Source: Ahrensia sp.
GTDB taxonomy: Bacteria > Pseudomonadota > Alphaproteobacteria > Rhizobiales > Rhizobiaceae
Assembly: GCA_002698425.1 (NCBI GenBank)
Contig: NZXU01000003.1
Location: 5,196 to 69,195, forward strand
DNA: 64,000 nt
Direction: 5' to 3'
The position numbers and the translations under genes are program-made. Below the pieces are notes generated by a model. That model saw only the letters and a list, made by a program, of their open reading frames with translations, was not told the DNA's origin and did not search any database. This document shows, piece by piece, positions 55,767 through 64,000 of the stretch (its first letter is position 1; the number at the start of each line of letters is the position of its first letter).

Positions 55767-56114
55767 ATGAGCGCGCGGCTTTTCCTTCCCGTCGACACGA
55801 CTGCAGCGGAGCCCGAGACCGAGCGGCCCGCGCCGGAGAAGCTGATCTCCGGCGATCCGGTCTTCACGACCTGGAACACCGAGGCGCGCGACGGGCTCTA
55901 TTGCGGCATATGGCAGGCAACGCCGGGCAAGTGGCGGATCTCCTATGACGAGTGGGAGTTCTGTCATATTCTCGATGGCGTCTCGGTGATCGCGGAGGAA
56001 GGCGGCAAGGCAATGACCGTGCGCGGCGGCGACAGTTTCATCCTGCGGCCGGGTTTCAGCGGAACCTGGGAGGTTATCGAGACGACCCGCAAGGAATATG
56101 TGATCCGGTTGTAG
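55767..56114 (+). CDS. Cupin domain protein (DUF861-like)
   Basis: The 115-residue single-domain cupin shows TTWNTEARDGLYCGIWQATP, a barrel segment with YDEWEFCHILDGVSVI and GGKAMTVRGGDSFILRPGFS. This resembles the DUF861/ureidoglycine-aminohydrolase-like cupins. The metal-binding set is partly degenerate. It directly precedes the FAD oxidoreductase gene (5 bases), so the two probably act together on an amino or ureido compound (inference). Confidence 0.75.
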   Translation: MSARLFLPVDTTAAEPETERPAPEKLISGDPVFTTWNTEARDGLYCGIWQATPGKWRISYDEWEFCHILDGVSVIAEEGGKAMTVRGGDSFILRPGFSGTWEVIETTRKEYVIRL

Positions 56115-56118
56115 AGCC

Positions 56119-57219
56119 ATGAGAATATCCGTCGTCGGCGCCGGCATTGCCGGACTGTCCACAGCATGGGCCCTCGCCAAGCAAGGGCACCAGGTGATCC
56201 TGTTCGAGCAGAACACGATCCCCAATCCGCTTGGCGCGTCCGGCGATCATCACCGCATTATCCGGCGCGCCTACGGCGCCGGGTCCGGTTACGGAGCGGC
56301 GATCTCGGAGGCCTATGACGCTTGGGACGAGTTGTGGCGCGATTTCGGCGCGAATTACCTCGATGCGCGCGGCTTCATGGCCGTCAGCCGAGAGGAGGGC
56401 GATGAGGCGGAGGATTACTTGAACGGTCTGCGCGAGGGCGGCTGGCCCTGCGAAGTGCTGCAGCCGGGCGAGGCGGGAAAACGCTTTCCCTTCCTTGACC
56501 CCGACACGATCCGCTACGCCTTCGTCTCGCCGGAAGGCGGCGCGCTGCATTGCCGCGACATTGGCTTCGGCATGGCGGCCTGGATGCAGGCGAACGGCGT
56601 TTCGCTGCGCCAGACCATGCAGGTGACAGAGGTCGATCCGGCGAAAGCGGCGGTCACCACGGCTGACGGGCGGCGCATCGAGGCGGATTACGTGATCGTC
56701 ACCGCCGGCGCCTGGGTGACGAAGCTGTTTCCCGGCCTGACCTCTGACCTGACGCCCTGGCGCACCGCCGTCGTCTATCTCGACCCGCCGGATCATCTTA
56801 AGGAGGCGTGGCGGCATGCGCCGGTCATCCTCGATGTGGGCGGCGAGACGGACGGCTATATCCTGCCGCCGAGCGGCGAGGGCGGCCTGAAATTCGGCTC
56901 CGGCCTGCACAAGTTCAGGAACGCGAACGCCGACGAGAACCGCGATCCGGCCGACGGCGAGGGCGAGAGGATCCGCAATCTCTTTGCGCCGCCCATGCGC
57001 GATATCGAACAATACCGGATCGAAAGCGTGGTGACCTGCGCCTACACCTTCACTGAAGACGAGCGCTTCTTCGTCCACCACGAGGACCGCTGCCTCGTCG
57101 TCTCGGCTTGCTCGGGCCATGGCTATAAATTCGGTGCAGCGGTGGGGCGTCGGGTGGCGAAGTTCATCGAGCACGGGGATTTCGACGCGCTCAAGGCGTG
57201 GATGCGCGCGGAAGGCTAG
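56119..57219 (+). CDS. FAD-dependent oxidoreductase (sarcosine oxidase/DAO family)
   Basis: The 366-residue flavoenzyme has the N-terminal Rossmann motif ISVVGAGIAGLSTAWALAKQ and LFEQ, the family HHRIIRRAYG, and a C-terminal part with VVTCAYTFTEDERFFVHHE and SACSGHGYKFGAAVG. The cysteine in TCAYTFTED aligns with the residue that binds FAD covalently in monomeric sarcosine oxidase (about residue 313), so covalent flavin is likely. The amine substrate is unknown. It follows the cupin gene by 5 bases. Confidence 0.87.
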   Translation: MRISVVGAGIAGLSTAWALAKQGHQVILFEQNTIPNPLGASGDHHRIIRRAYGAGSGYGAAISEAYDAWDELWRDFGANYLDARGFMAVSREEGDEAEDYLNGLREGGWPCEVLQPGEAGKRFPFLDPDTIRYAFVSPEGGALHCRDIGFGMAAWMQANGVSLRQTMQVTEVDPAKAAVTTADGRRIEADYVIVTAGAWVTKLFPGLTSDLTPWRTAVVYLDPPDHLKEAWRHAPVILDVGGETDGYILPPSGEGGLKFGSGLHKFRNANADENRDPADGEGERIRNLFAPPMRDIEQYRIESVVTCAYTFTEDERFFVHHEDRCLVVSACSGHGYKFGAAVGRRVAKFIEHGDFDALKAWMRAEG

Positions 57220-57314
57220 GCTGCGGTTCGGCCACGCGCGCGCTTGCTGAAGCCGGATGCCGCCGTATAGAACGCAAGCTATAACGGCCGGAACACAGTT
57301 CAAATTGGATCGCC

Positions 57315-58352
57315 ATGTCGCACGAAGCGTCTGAAGATGCGCCGCATGCTCCCGCGATATCGCTTATCATCACTGTGTTTAAGGCAAGTCCATTCTTCGA
57401 AGATTGCCTGAAAAGCGTTTCGCGTCAGACATTCCGCGATTTCGAAGTGATATTGGTCGACGACTATCCAGAACAGGATCTGGGCCATTTCGTAGCGGAC
57501 TATTCCGGCCGGATACCCGGGTTAAGGTGCGTCAAGAACGACCGGAACGAAGGCACGATGGTCAGCCGTATCATCGGGGTCGAGGCGGCCCGCGGCGACT
57601 ATGTGGCATTTCTCGATTACGACGACACATGCAAGGACCGGTGCCTGGACGTTTTGTACGCCGCCGCCCTTGAGAGCGGCGCGGATGTCGTGGGGTCACT
57701 CGTCAATAACCGCAAGCGGCGCGATCCCGTCTTCATCGAGGGCACGGACACCCTGCTCGAAGGCTTTCTCGACGAGACGATCGACAACTGGAATGTCTGG
57801 ACCCGGCTTTTCAGTAGAGACGTCCTGGCGGCTCTTTCCAAGTACAAGCCGTTTCTGCGGGAGCACAGAATCACCGCGCCCGAGGATTTCGCGATCAATC
57901 TGCTCTGCGCCCTGCATGGCTATTCCTATTACCAGATCAACGAGGTGCTGATCTCGCACCGCTTCGATATTGCGGAATCCGAGACAAACAACGCATCCGT
58001 CGAATCGCTCACCGCCAAGATGGCGTCCTATGCCAATATCATCCGGTTGCTGCAGGGCGCGGAGCCGCGGCACAGGGAGGCGCTCGATGCGCTGTTTCTG
58101 ATGTCGGTGGGGTATACATACGAGACGTCGCTCATGCATGCCCATCCAGATGTCTTTCGGGAGGTGGTGGACCGGACGCTGACGATTGAAAACGGAAGCG
58201 AGGTCGTCACCGCCGTGCTGGTAAGCAGCGACAAGCGGAACAGGCGTCTGTCCGAGAAGCAGGCGGCGAAGAGGCGGCGGGTAACCCTCCTGAGGAAGCT
58301 TACCGGACTGCACTATCTCTCGGCGGCGAAGCAGAGGCTCCGGGAAGGCTGA
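57315..58352 (+). CDS. Glycosyltransferase family 2 protein
   Basis: The 345-residue GT-A enzyme shows ISLIITVFKASPFFEDCLKS, VILVDDYPEQD, the metal-binding YVAFLDYDDTCKDRCLD (about residues 95-111) and the acceptor region TAPEDFAINLLCALHG. It is isolated from the two polysaccharide loci. The C-terminal tail is basic. Its 3' end runs towards the TadE gene and overlaps the relic on the other strand. Confidence 0.87.
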   Translation: MSHEASEDAPHAPAISLIITVFKASPFFEDCLKSVSRQTFRDFEVILVDDYPEQDLGHFVADYSGRIPGLRCVKNDRNEGTMVSRIIGVEAARGDYVAFLDYDDTCKDRCLDVLYAAALESGADVVGSLVNNRKRRDPVFIEGTDTLLEGFLDETIDNWNVWTRLFSRDVLAALSKYKPFLREHRITAPEDFAINLLCALHGYSYYQINEVLISHRFDIAESETNNASVESLTAKMASYANIIRLLQGAEPRHREALDALFLMSVGYTYETSLMHAHPDVFREVVDRTLTIENGSEVVTAVLVSSDKRNRRLSEKQAAKRRRVTLLRKLTGLHYLSAAKQRLREG

Positions 58353-58527
58353 CAAGCATCAGGCTGGCGGCCGGACGCGGCAAAGCGGCTGGTATCGGGA
58401 TCGCCTCGATGGTGAATGTTCCGGCGAGTATGCCGACGACTTGGTTTCCGGCGTTGCAGACTGATGCGTGATGACGAAGAATGCGGGCAGAGTAGCTGCT
58501 GAGCCTGGATGGAATTCCGGCTTTCTT
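58353..58527 (-). pseudogene. Relic of a PEP-CTERM-type C-terminus (possible)
   Basis: On the minus strand, in the same frame as and directly after the TadE stop, an open frame reads ASVCNAGNQVVGILAGTFTI and then EAIPIPAALPRPAASLML. This looks like the end of a VPLPA-CTERM-type protein: a GTFTI-x-A strand followed by a V/I-P-x-P-A-A-L-P sorting motif and a hydrophobic stretch. The RRRR tail is missing (it ends PPRD) and there is no start. It may be a decayed remnant or coincidence. Confidence 0.3.
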
Positions 58528-58914
58528 CTAGGTCGGAAACACTCGTGACGAGCTGATCTTTATCGGGCCGAAAATGGAGCTGATTCCGAGATCGACCGTG
58601 TAGCTGATATCGGCCTTTACATAGTCGATGCCTCCATCCGAGGCGCGAGACAGGAGGATGGTGACCTTGGTTCCGTCATAGGTGGCGAGCTTGGAGCGGA
58701 TGATGTCCGTCAGACTGCTGTTGTTCTCTTCATGGATCAGCGCATAGCGCTCCGCCGCCGTGATCGAATTCTCCAGATCGGCGCGCACGACAAATGTGTA
58801 GCCAATGGCGAGCACGCCAAGGAGAATCGCGACAAAAAGATTTCCCAAGAGAGCGAATTCTACGACGGCCGCCCCGCCGGTGTCGCGCAAGAAAAAGCGG
58901 GTCAGCCTGTTCAT
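58528..58914 (-). CDS. TadE-like pseudopilin/pilus assembly protein
   Basis: The 128-residue protein has the TadE signature at its N-terminus: RDTGGAAVVEFALLGNLFVA, a prepilin-like Glu at +5 and one membrane helix. A short periplasmic beta domain follows, ending SSSRVFPT. It belongs to the Flp/Tad pilus minor-pilin set. It is the last of three tightly spaced minus-strand genes; the Tad secretion ATPase and pilin genes are not in the window. Confidence 0.83.
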   Translation of the reverse strand: MNRLTRFFLRDTGGAAVVEFALLGNLFVAILLGVLAIGYTFVVRADLENSITAAERYALIHEENNSSLTDIIRSKLATYDGTKVTILLSRASDGGIDYVKADISYTVDLGISSIFGPIKISSSRVFPT

Positions 58915-58926
58915 CGGGAGCCGGCC

Positions 58927-59424
58927 TTAGTCCGCGAGCAGGTTGACTGCAGTGTTCAGATCGAAGGTTTTGCCGAACAGCGTATCGACGGAGCCGGTCG
59001 CCTTGATGTCGTACCAGGTCTCGTAATTCGGGCAGTTCGCCTTATCCAGGGTCACGAACTGTGAAACCTGACTGCCGCGGCAGATGTAGTAGGGTTCGAT
59101 CGTCAATGCAGCGGAATTCTCGGACACGTCGTTATTGTCCTTGAATGCCGAACTGCCCGACGCATTGGCGAAAGCCAGGACCTTTTCCGGATCGTTGCCG
59201 TAGCGGATCACGCCCTCGATCGCGAGCCGGATCTTTCGCTCGACATTGAACTTCACGAAGACAGCCTCGCCGATGTCCACCATCAGAATCAGCCCCAATG
59301 CGAGGATGGGCGCAATCACGGCGAATTCGACAGCCGCGATCCCTTTGTTGTCGCGGTGGAAAAGGGTCGATTTCTGCGAAATATATGTCCTGCATGTGCG
59401 GCAGAGCCTTGAATTGAAAGTCAA
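58927..59424 (-). CDS. TadE/TadF-like pseudopilin
   Basis: The 165-residue protein contains RDNKGIAAVEFAVIAPILAL near residues 25-44, the TadE processing-type motif and single membrane helix, then a periplasmic domain with a Cys pair. The start is a TTG at 59424, three bases after the TadG stop, with GGAG inside the TadG end serving as ribosome site; no ATG or GTG is available before the motif. This indicates translational coupling with TadG. Confidence 0.82.
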   Translation of the reverse strand: MTFNSRLCRTCRTYISQKSTLFHRDNKGIAAVEFAVIAPILALGLILMVDIGEAVFVKFNVERKIRLAIEGVIRYGNDPEKVLAFANASGSSAFKDNNDVSENSAALTIEPYYICRGSQVSQFVTLDKANCPNYETWYDIKATGSVDTLFGKTFDLNTAVNLLAD

Positions 59425-59427
59425 AGG

Positions 59428-60648
59428 TTACTCCACGAGCACGACGGCATCAGCCGTCTTGACGTCGTAAGGACCGAGCTTGTTCGTGCAGTCGGTCGAG
59501 AAACTGTTGTTGCCCAGAAGCGTGATCGTATCGGCGACCAAACGCGTGCAGGTCGAGTCCATGCCCGAACTGCCGGTGAACTCGACCTCGTCGTCGGGCA
59601 AATATATCGCGCCCGAGAAGAAGGACGATGCGTCTCCGTTGATCTTGTGGGAGGTATTGTTCGACTTGGATCCCCAAAAAAGAATGCCGGGGTAATCCGC
59701 GCCGGATCCTTCTTCCGGAGCCCTAAGGTCGATGGTGGCGCCGCCGTTGAAGTTCAAAGTCGCCCCGTTTTTCAGAACGAAGGTGACATCATGCCCGGTC
59801 ACGACGGCGCCGGAGTTGATCTTCATGTCGATGCCGTCGAGGATGTAGACGCCCGGCTCAAACGTAACGGTACCCTTGAGGTCGAGGGAGGTTTTAAAGC
59901 AGCCCGGATCGAGCAGATAGCTTCCGGTCGGTTTGAAATTGGGCGTTTTTTCGCACCAGAATGGTGTCTTCGGCTGCACGAGATCGGCATAGGGATCTTT
60001 CGTGGCACGCCGATATTTCAGGTTCTTCTGGCAATCGGTCGTCGCCTTGTCCTCGCCGTAGATCCCGCCGGATGAAATCATGCAATCGACGGCCACGGTG
60101 GTCGAGCCGCCGAGATAGATCGAATCCGCAGCGGTGGAATTCGACGCGACAACGCAACCGTTCAATGTCGCAGTCGCAGAGCCTCCCATAGTGACCGCGC
60201 CGGATTCCGTTTTGTTGAGGGCGAGGATGCAGGCGCCTTTACCGTTGATCGCGACGACTGACTTGCCGGTTATGTCGACATTGCCGTTCCAGAGCGCCTG
60301 GCTGAAGTACTTTGTCGCCCGATAGGATGTGCGTACCGTCATCAGGTCGCTGGTGCTGTCGGGATAGGTAATGTTCAGAACAAGGCTGTCATCGGGATAT
60401 CCTTCGGCAAGCAAGTTGCCGCGGATCGCAGCCTGGATGTTTTCCTGGGTAACGCCGCGATTATAGAGCTGGCCGGCAGAAAGCGCGGCCGCATCGGTCA
60501 CGAAGCTGAGTTTCGATTTTTCGACGAACCAGTGTCCGGCCTCGGTGCCGAATGCGATGCCGCCGATGAAAACCGGTAAGGTAAAGGAAGCGAGAATGGC
60601 AATATTGCCTCTCTCATCGCATCGGAATTTCTTCCAATTTCTCAACAT
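59428..60648 (-). CDS. TadG-like protein (Tad pilus)
   Basis: The 406-residue protein has the N-terminal Tad motif CDERGNIAILASFTLPVFIG with a single helix and then VDAAALSAGQLY-type sequence (FVTDAAALSAGQLYNRG, about 49-65). The large C-terminal part is rich in Gly, Thr and Asn (ACILALNKTESGAVTMGGSA; GHDVTFVLKNGATLNFNGGA) and looks like a surface beta-helix. It heads the TadG-TadE-TadE unit. Its promoter should lie in 60649-60740. Confidence 0.85.
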   Translation of the reverse strand: MLRNWKKFRCDERGNIAILASFTLPVFIGGIAFGTEAGHWFVEKSKLSFVTDAAALSAGQLYNRGVTQENIQAAIRGNLLAEGYPDDSLVLNITYPDSTSDLMTVRTSYRATKYFSQALWNGNVDITGKSVVAINGKGACILALNKTESGAVTMGGSATATLNGCVVASNSTAADSIYLGGSTTVAVDCMISSGGIYGEDKATTDCQKNLKYRRATKDPYADLVQPKTPFWCEKTPNFKPTGSYLLDPGCFKTSLDLKGTVTFEPGVYILDGIDMKINSGAVVTGHDVTFVLKNGATLNFNGGATIDLRAPEEGSGADYPGILFWGSKSNNTSHKINGDASSFFSGAIYLPDDEVEFTGSSGMDSTCTRLVADTITLLGNNSFSTDCTNKLGPYDVKTADAVVLVE

Positions 60649-60676
60649 GGTGGCCGATCTGCGCCCTGAAATGCCC

Positions 60677-60692
60677 CAGTAAAACTCTACTG
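60677..60692. promoter_or_regulatory. Dyad upstream of the TadG gene
   Basis: CAGTA-AAACTC-TACTG is a 5-bp-arm dyad 29 bases before the TadG start codon, at the position of an operator or promoter overlap on the minus strand. Confidence 0.35.
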
Positions 60693-60748
60693 ACCTTACG
60701 TAGCGGAATCAGAAAGAAGTTTGGTAAAAAAGTAATAAAATTTCGGCG

Positions 60749-60791
60749 TGTCGGCGAAAGCGTCGAACAGGTCGGGTTTGTCGGCGAAAGC
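60749..60791. repeat. Two 13-bp direct repeats (30-bp spacing) upstream of clpP
   Basis: TGTCGGCGAAAGC occurs at 60749-60761 and 60779-60791, exactly 30 bases apart, in the gap between the TadG gene and clpP. The distance is close to three helical turns. No gene is visible in 60649-60963; the rest holds the clpP promoter region. Confidence 0.55.
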
Positions 60792-60863
60792 TCGTCCCGA
60801 CGCCGAAGGTCTCGGCCAGGTTTTCCCCACCTTACTGCCGTTAAGGTTTACGCGTCGGGGCGT

Positions 60864-60896
60864 CTTGCGGAACCGGGGTCGGGCACCCTAAATATT
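60864..60896 (+). promoter_or_regulatory. RpoH-like promoter candidate for clpP
   Basis: CTTG at 60864-60867 and CCTAAAT at 60887-60893 are separated by 19 bases, resembling the alphaproteobacterial heat-shock sigma-32 form (CTTG-N17/18-CYTATNT) with a slightly long spacer and one mismatch. clpP is a known RpoH target in relatives. Confidence 0.4.
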
Positions 60897-60963
60897 GGCC
60901 GAACGATTCCCTCGCGCCCATGTTTTCCGTGCGCTTCCCAACGATATCCCCGAAAGGTCTCCG

Positions 60964-61593
60964 ATGAGCAATCCGATCGACACCGCCATGAACCTCGTTC
61001 CGATGGTCGTGGAGCAGTCCAACCGGGGCGAACGCGCCTACGACATCTTCTCGCGACTGCTGAAGGAACGCATCATCTTCATCACCGGTCCGGTGGAAGA
61101 CGGAATGGCGTCGCTGGTCTGCGCGCAGCTCCTGTGGCTGGAAGCCGAGAACCCGAAGAAAGAGATTTCCATGTACATCAACTCGCCGGGCGGCGTGGTG
61201 ACGTCGGGCCTGGCGATCTACGACACGATGCAGTTCATCAAGCCGCCGGTCTCGACGCTGTGCATCGGCCAGGCCGCTTCGATGGGCTCGCTGCTGCTGA
61301 CTGCCGGCGCCAAGGACATGCGCTTCTCGCTGCCGAACTCGCGGATCATGGTCCACCAGCCGTCGGGCGGCTACCAGGGCCAGGTAACCGACATCCTGAT
61401 CCACGCCAAGGAAGTCGAGGCGCTGAAGCGGAGGCTCAACGAGATCTACGTCAAGCACACCGGCCGCTCCTATGACGACATCGAGGGCGCGCTCGAGCGC
61501 GACAATTTCATGACGGCCGACGTGGCGAAGGAGTTCGGCCTGATCGACCGGGTGATCGAATCGCGGGATTCGATAGAGCCGGAAGAGAAATAA
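60964..61593 (+). CDS. clpP: ATP-dependent Clp protease proteolytic subunit
   Basis: The 209-residue serine peptidase shows [20 protein letters not shown], the nucleophile in [17 protein letters not shown] (Ser about 105), the histidine in [15 protein letters not shown] (about 131) and the terminal [20 protein letters not shown]. It degrades substrates unfolded by ClpX or ClpA. I use the ATG at 60964 with GAAAGG upstream; 23 earlier codons are open but not family-like. Confidence 0.96.
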   Translation: MSNPIDTAMNLVPMVVEQSNRGERAYDIFSRLLKERIIFITGPVEDGMASLVCAQLLWLEAENPKKEISMYINSPGGVVTSGLAIYDTMQFIKPPVSTLCIGQAASMGSLLLTAGAKDMRFSLPNSRIMVHQPSGGYQGQVTDILIHAKEVEALKRRLNEIYVKHTGRSYDDIEGALERDNFMTADVAKEFGLIDRVIESRDSIEPEEK

Positions 61594-61890
61594 GGGGCGC
61601 CCGGCGACTGTTGTATTTGCGCGACGCCCAAAAAGCATCGCGCATTTGTGACAATTGGGCGCTTTTCGCGCCGCGATAACCTCATTAGGTTTAAATCCGC
61701 GTTTCGGCCTTAAAGGAACCGTAAAGGTATATGTCGAATCGTTGCACGCGGCGCGTATATGTGTACGAATGTGATTTGAAGCCTTTGTGACGCTTGTGGG
61801 TTTGGCCCGAGGGCCGCGTCACAGAATTGAAGTCGGGATTGCCATGGCGGATGAACCGCCCGGTTCCGCAATCCCCTGAAAGGAATAGGC

Positions 61891-63180
61891 ATGAGCAAGG
61901 TTGGCAACAGTGGCGGCGGCGGTGGCGGAGGCGACTCCAAGAACACGCTCTACTGCTCTTTCTGCGGAAAGAGCCAACACGAGGTGCGCAAGCTGATCGC
62001 GGGCCCGACGGTGTTCATCTGCGACGAATGCGTCGAACTGTGCATGGACATCATCCGCGAGGAGAACAAGTCCTCGATGGTCAAGAGCCAGGAGGGCGTG
62101 CCGACGCCGCAGGAAATCCTCGGTGTTCTCGATGACTATGTGATCGGCCAAGGTTACGCCAAGCGGATCCTCTCGGTGGCGGTGCACAACCATTACAAGC
62201 GCCTCGCGCATGCGGAGAAGAACGACGACGTCGAACTGGCGAAGTCGAACATCCTGCTGATCGGCCCGACCGGCTGCGGCAAGACGCTGCTCGCCCAGAC
62301 GCTGGCCCGCATCATCGACGTGCCCTTCACCATGGCCGACGCGACGACGCTGACCGAAGCCGGCTATGTGGGCGAGGATGTCGAGAACATCATCCTGAAG
62401 CTGCTGCAGGCCTCCGATTACAATGTCGAGCGCGCCCAGCGCGGCATCGTCTATATCGACGAGATCGACAAGATCTCGCGCAAGTCGGACAATCCCTCGA
62501 TCACCCGCGACGTGTCGGGCGAGGGCGTCCAGCAGGCGCTTCTGAAGATCATGGAAGGCACGGTGGCTTCCGTTCCGCCGCAGGGCGGCCGCAAGCATCC
62601 GCAGCAGGAATTCCTGCAGGTCGACACCGCGAACATCCTGTTCATCTGCGGCGGCGCCTTCGCGGGCCTCGACAAGATCATCTCGGATCGCGGCCGCAAG
62701 ACCTCGATCGGCTTCGCCGCGACCGTCGAGGTCGCGGAAGACCGCAAGACCGGCGAACTGTTCCGCAAGGTGGAGCCCGAGGATCTGCTGAAATTCGGCC
62801 TGATCCCGGAATTCGTCGGCCGCCTGCCGGTTCTCGCCACGCTGGAAGACCTCGACGAGGATGCGCTCATGCAGATCCTGACCGAGCCGAAGAACGCCCT
62901 GGTCAAGCAGTATCAGCGCCTGTTCGAGATGGAGGATGTCAGCCTCATCTTCCACGAGGACGCGTTGCGCGCGATCACCCGCAAGGCGATCGAGCGCAAG
63001 ACCGGCGCACGCGGCCTGCGCTCCATCATGGAAGCGATCCTGCTCGACACGATGTTCGAACTGCCGGCGCTGGAAGGCGTCCGCGAGGTCGTCATTTCGG
63101 AGGAAGTGGTTTCCGGCAGCGCCCGCCCGCTCTACATCTATGCGGACCGGGCCGAGGACAAGGAAAATGCGTCGGCCTGA
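61891..63180 (+). CDS. clpX: Clp protease ATP-binding subunit ClpX
   Basis: The 429-residue AAA+ unfoldase has a zinc-binding N-terminus ([35 protein letters not shown]), Walker A in [18 protein letters not shown], Walker B in [13 protein letters not shown] and sensor residues near the C-terminus. It feeds substrates to ClpP. The 297-base gap after clpP has only a weak hairpin (61619-61643) and likely an own promoter. A clear terminator follows. Confidence 0.97.
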   Translation: MSKVGNSGGGGGGGDSKNTLYCSFCGKSQHEVRKLIAGPTVFICDECVELCMDIIREENKSSMVKSQEGVPTPQEILGVLDDYVIGQGYAKRILSVAVHNHYKRLAHAEKNDDVELAKSNILLIGPTGCGKTLLAQTLARIIDVPFTMADATTLTEAGYVGEDVENIILKLLQASDYNVERAQRGIVYIDEIDKISRKSDNPSITRDVSGEGVQQALLKIMEGTVASVPPQGGRKHPQQEFLQVDTANILFICGGAFAGLDKIISDRGRKTSIGFAATVEVAEDRKTGELFRKVEPEDLLKFGLIPEFVGRLPVLATLEDLDEDALMQILTEPKNALVKQYQRLFEMEDVSLIFHEDALRAITRKAIERKTGARGLRSIMEAILLDTMFELPALEGVREVVISEEVVSGSARPLYIYADRAEDKENASA

Positions 63181-63206
63181 CGCGCGACCTGCGAACAGAT
63201 TGTGTG

Positions 63207-63231
63207 AAAGGCCGGGCGACCGGCCTTTTTC
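63207..63231 (+). terminator. Intrinsic terminator after clpX
   Basis: Stem AAAGGCCGG / CCGGCCTTT with a GCGA loop, then TT CC. It ends the clpX transcript before the lon promoter region. Confidence 0.85.
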
Positions 63232-63423
63232 CGTTTCAGGGCCCGAATGCGGCATTGCGGTATACGCATAACAGCGCGAAGATCGATACCGATTCCTCCT
63301 GTCTTCAAACCGTTGAAATCGGTGCGCCGCAGGACCAATTATCAGGAGTGCTTCCGAACCGGGGCCATAGGGCACGGCGGCGAAGCACCCCAAAGCCGCA
63401 AAGGCATTGAAAGGAACTGAAGA

Positions 63424-64000
63424 ATGGCTGAAGCCGAACAGAAAACAGCATCGGGCGGACAAGACGGGCTCTACGCCGTCCTGCCGCTGCGTGACATTGT
63501 TGTTTTCCCGCACATGATCGTGCCGCTCTTCGTCGGCCGCGAGAAATCGATCCGTGCGCTTGAAGACGTCATGGAAAACGATCGCCAGATCCTGCTGGCG
63601 ACGCAGAAGGACGCCGGAGACGACGATCCGGCGCCCGACGCTATCTACAGCCACGGCACGGTCGCCAACGTGCTGCAGCTTCTGAAGCTGCCGGACAACA
63701 CCGTCAAGGTGCTCGTCGAGGGCGTGTCGCGCATGGAAATCCGCGGCTTCACCGACCGGGCCGAATATATCGAGGCCGACGCGTTCAACGTTGTCGAGCC
63801 CGAGGAGGACGAGGTCGAACTGGCCGCGCTGGCGCGTTCCGTGGTCTCGGAATTCGAGAACTATGTGAAGCTCAACAAGAAGATCTCGCCGGACATCGTC
63901 TCCGCGGTTACCCAGATCGAGGAGCCCTCCAAGCTCGCCGATACGGTGGCGTCGCATCTGTCGATCAAGATCGGCGAGAAGCAGGACATCCTGGAGACCG
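63424..64000 (+). CDS. lon: ATP-dependent protease Lon (5' part)
   Basis: The first 192 codons are visible, spanning the N-terminal LON substrate-binding domain: LPLRDIVVFPHMIVPLFVGR, AIYSHGTVANVLQLLKLPDN and VLVEGVSRMEIRGF. The ATPase and protease parts lie beyond the window. GAAAGGA sits about 10 bases before the ATG. A GTTGAAA...CCAATTAT pair (63312-63342) is a weak sigma-32-like promoter candidate, and lon is a known heat-shock gene. clpP-clpX-lon is a typical alphaproteobacterial order. Confidence 0.95.
   Translation, partial: MAEAEQKTASGGQDGLYAVLPLRDIVVFPHMIVPLFVGREKSIRALEDVMENDRQILLATQKDAGDDDPAPDAIYSHGTVANVLQLLKLPDNTVKVLVEGVSRMEIRGFTDRAEYIEADAFNVVEPEEDEVELAALARSVVSEFENYVKLNKKISPDIVSAVTQIEEPSKLADTVASHLSIKIGEKQDILET

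Noticed and set aside
61819..63957. 712-codon minus-strand frame opposite clpX and lon
   Set aside because: It is antisense to two clear proteases, with no recognisable domain.

Overview
The window reads as a high-GC alphaproteobacterial chromosome of the order Hyphomicrobiales (Rhizobiales). Supporting signs are the LdtR/L,D-transpeptidase pair, the glyA-nrdR-ribD-ribE-ribH-nusB run, the plsX-fabH-ihfA-MerR block, a K+-independent H+-pyrophosphatase, a ubiquinol-cytochrome c chaperone next to a DUF177 protein, rhizobial-type intergenic repeats and a GTTC-N7-GTTC LexA-type box. I cannot name the genus. Both ends cut genes: a flavin reductase on the left and lon on the right.

Layout. 0-4 kb: flavin reductase end, a DMT transporter, then hemB-RDD-bpt on the minus strand. 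4-6.4 kb: LdtR regulator and a Tat-exported L,D-transpeptidase. 6.5-12.3 kb: one-carbon/riboflavin operon with NrdR, NusB and an MFS protein. 12.5-14.7 kb: hppA with a strong bidirectional terminator. 14.7-19.8 kb: bamE, bc1 chaperone, DUF177, phospholipid/fatty acid genes, IHF alpha and a MerR protein. 19.9-21.9 kb: a glutaminase-STAS-cNMP-binding fusion and tRNA-Pro(GGG). 22-32.4 kb: a surface polysaccharide locus (GT4 enzymes, polymerase/ligase, initiating phosphotransferase, OPX, PCP with a degenerate kinase domain, acetyltransferase-like protein, deacetylase). 32.4-34 kb: DUF2842 and heme A synthase.

34.2-42 kb holds a very short SOS-type transcription unit, a VPLPA-CTERM protein, a stand-alone type I MurB, a group III truncated hemoglobin with a SufR-like Fe-S regulator, sodB, a 7Fe ferredoxin overlapping a flavin reductase, argC, an intergenic repeat and speB. 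43.3-46.7 kb is an AT-richer island of three polysaccharide genes inserted between an MFS exporter and rplM-rpsI. 48.4-58.4 kb is a run of accessory metabolism (thioesterase, enoyl-CoA hydratase, VOC, CoA-binding, metY, cupin, FAD oxidoreductase) and small secreted proteins of unknown function. 58.4-60.7 kb carries TadE/TadG pseudopilin genes and an apparent PEP-CTERM-like relic. 61-64 kb is the clpP-clpX-lon protease block.

The most unusual element I found is at about 34.21-34.40 kb on the minus strand: a near-consensus promoter whose -10 lies inside a LexA-type box, a 25-codon ORF and an intrinsic terminator, together a self-contained transcript of about 155 nt. Other points of interest are the three-domain glutaminase, the catalytically degenerate tyrosine-kinase domain of the polysaccharide co-polymerase, the MurB/hemoglobin/Fe-S regulator cluster with its dyad operator, and exosortase-type sorting signals with no sortase gene in view. 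All identifications come from reading motifs; no database search was run.
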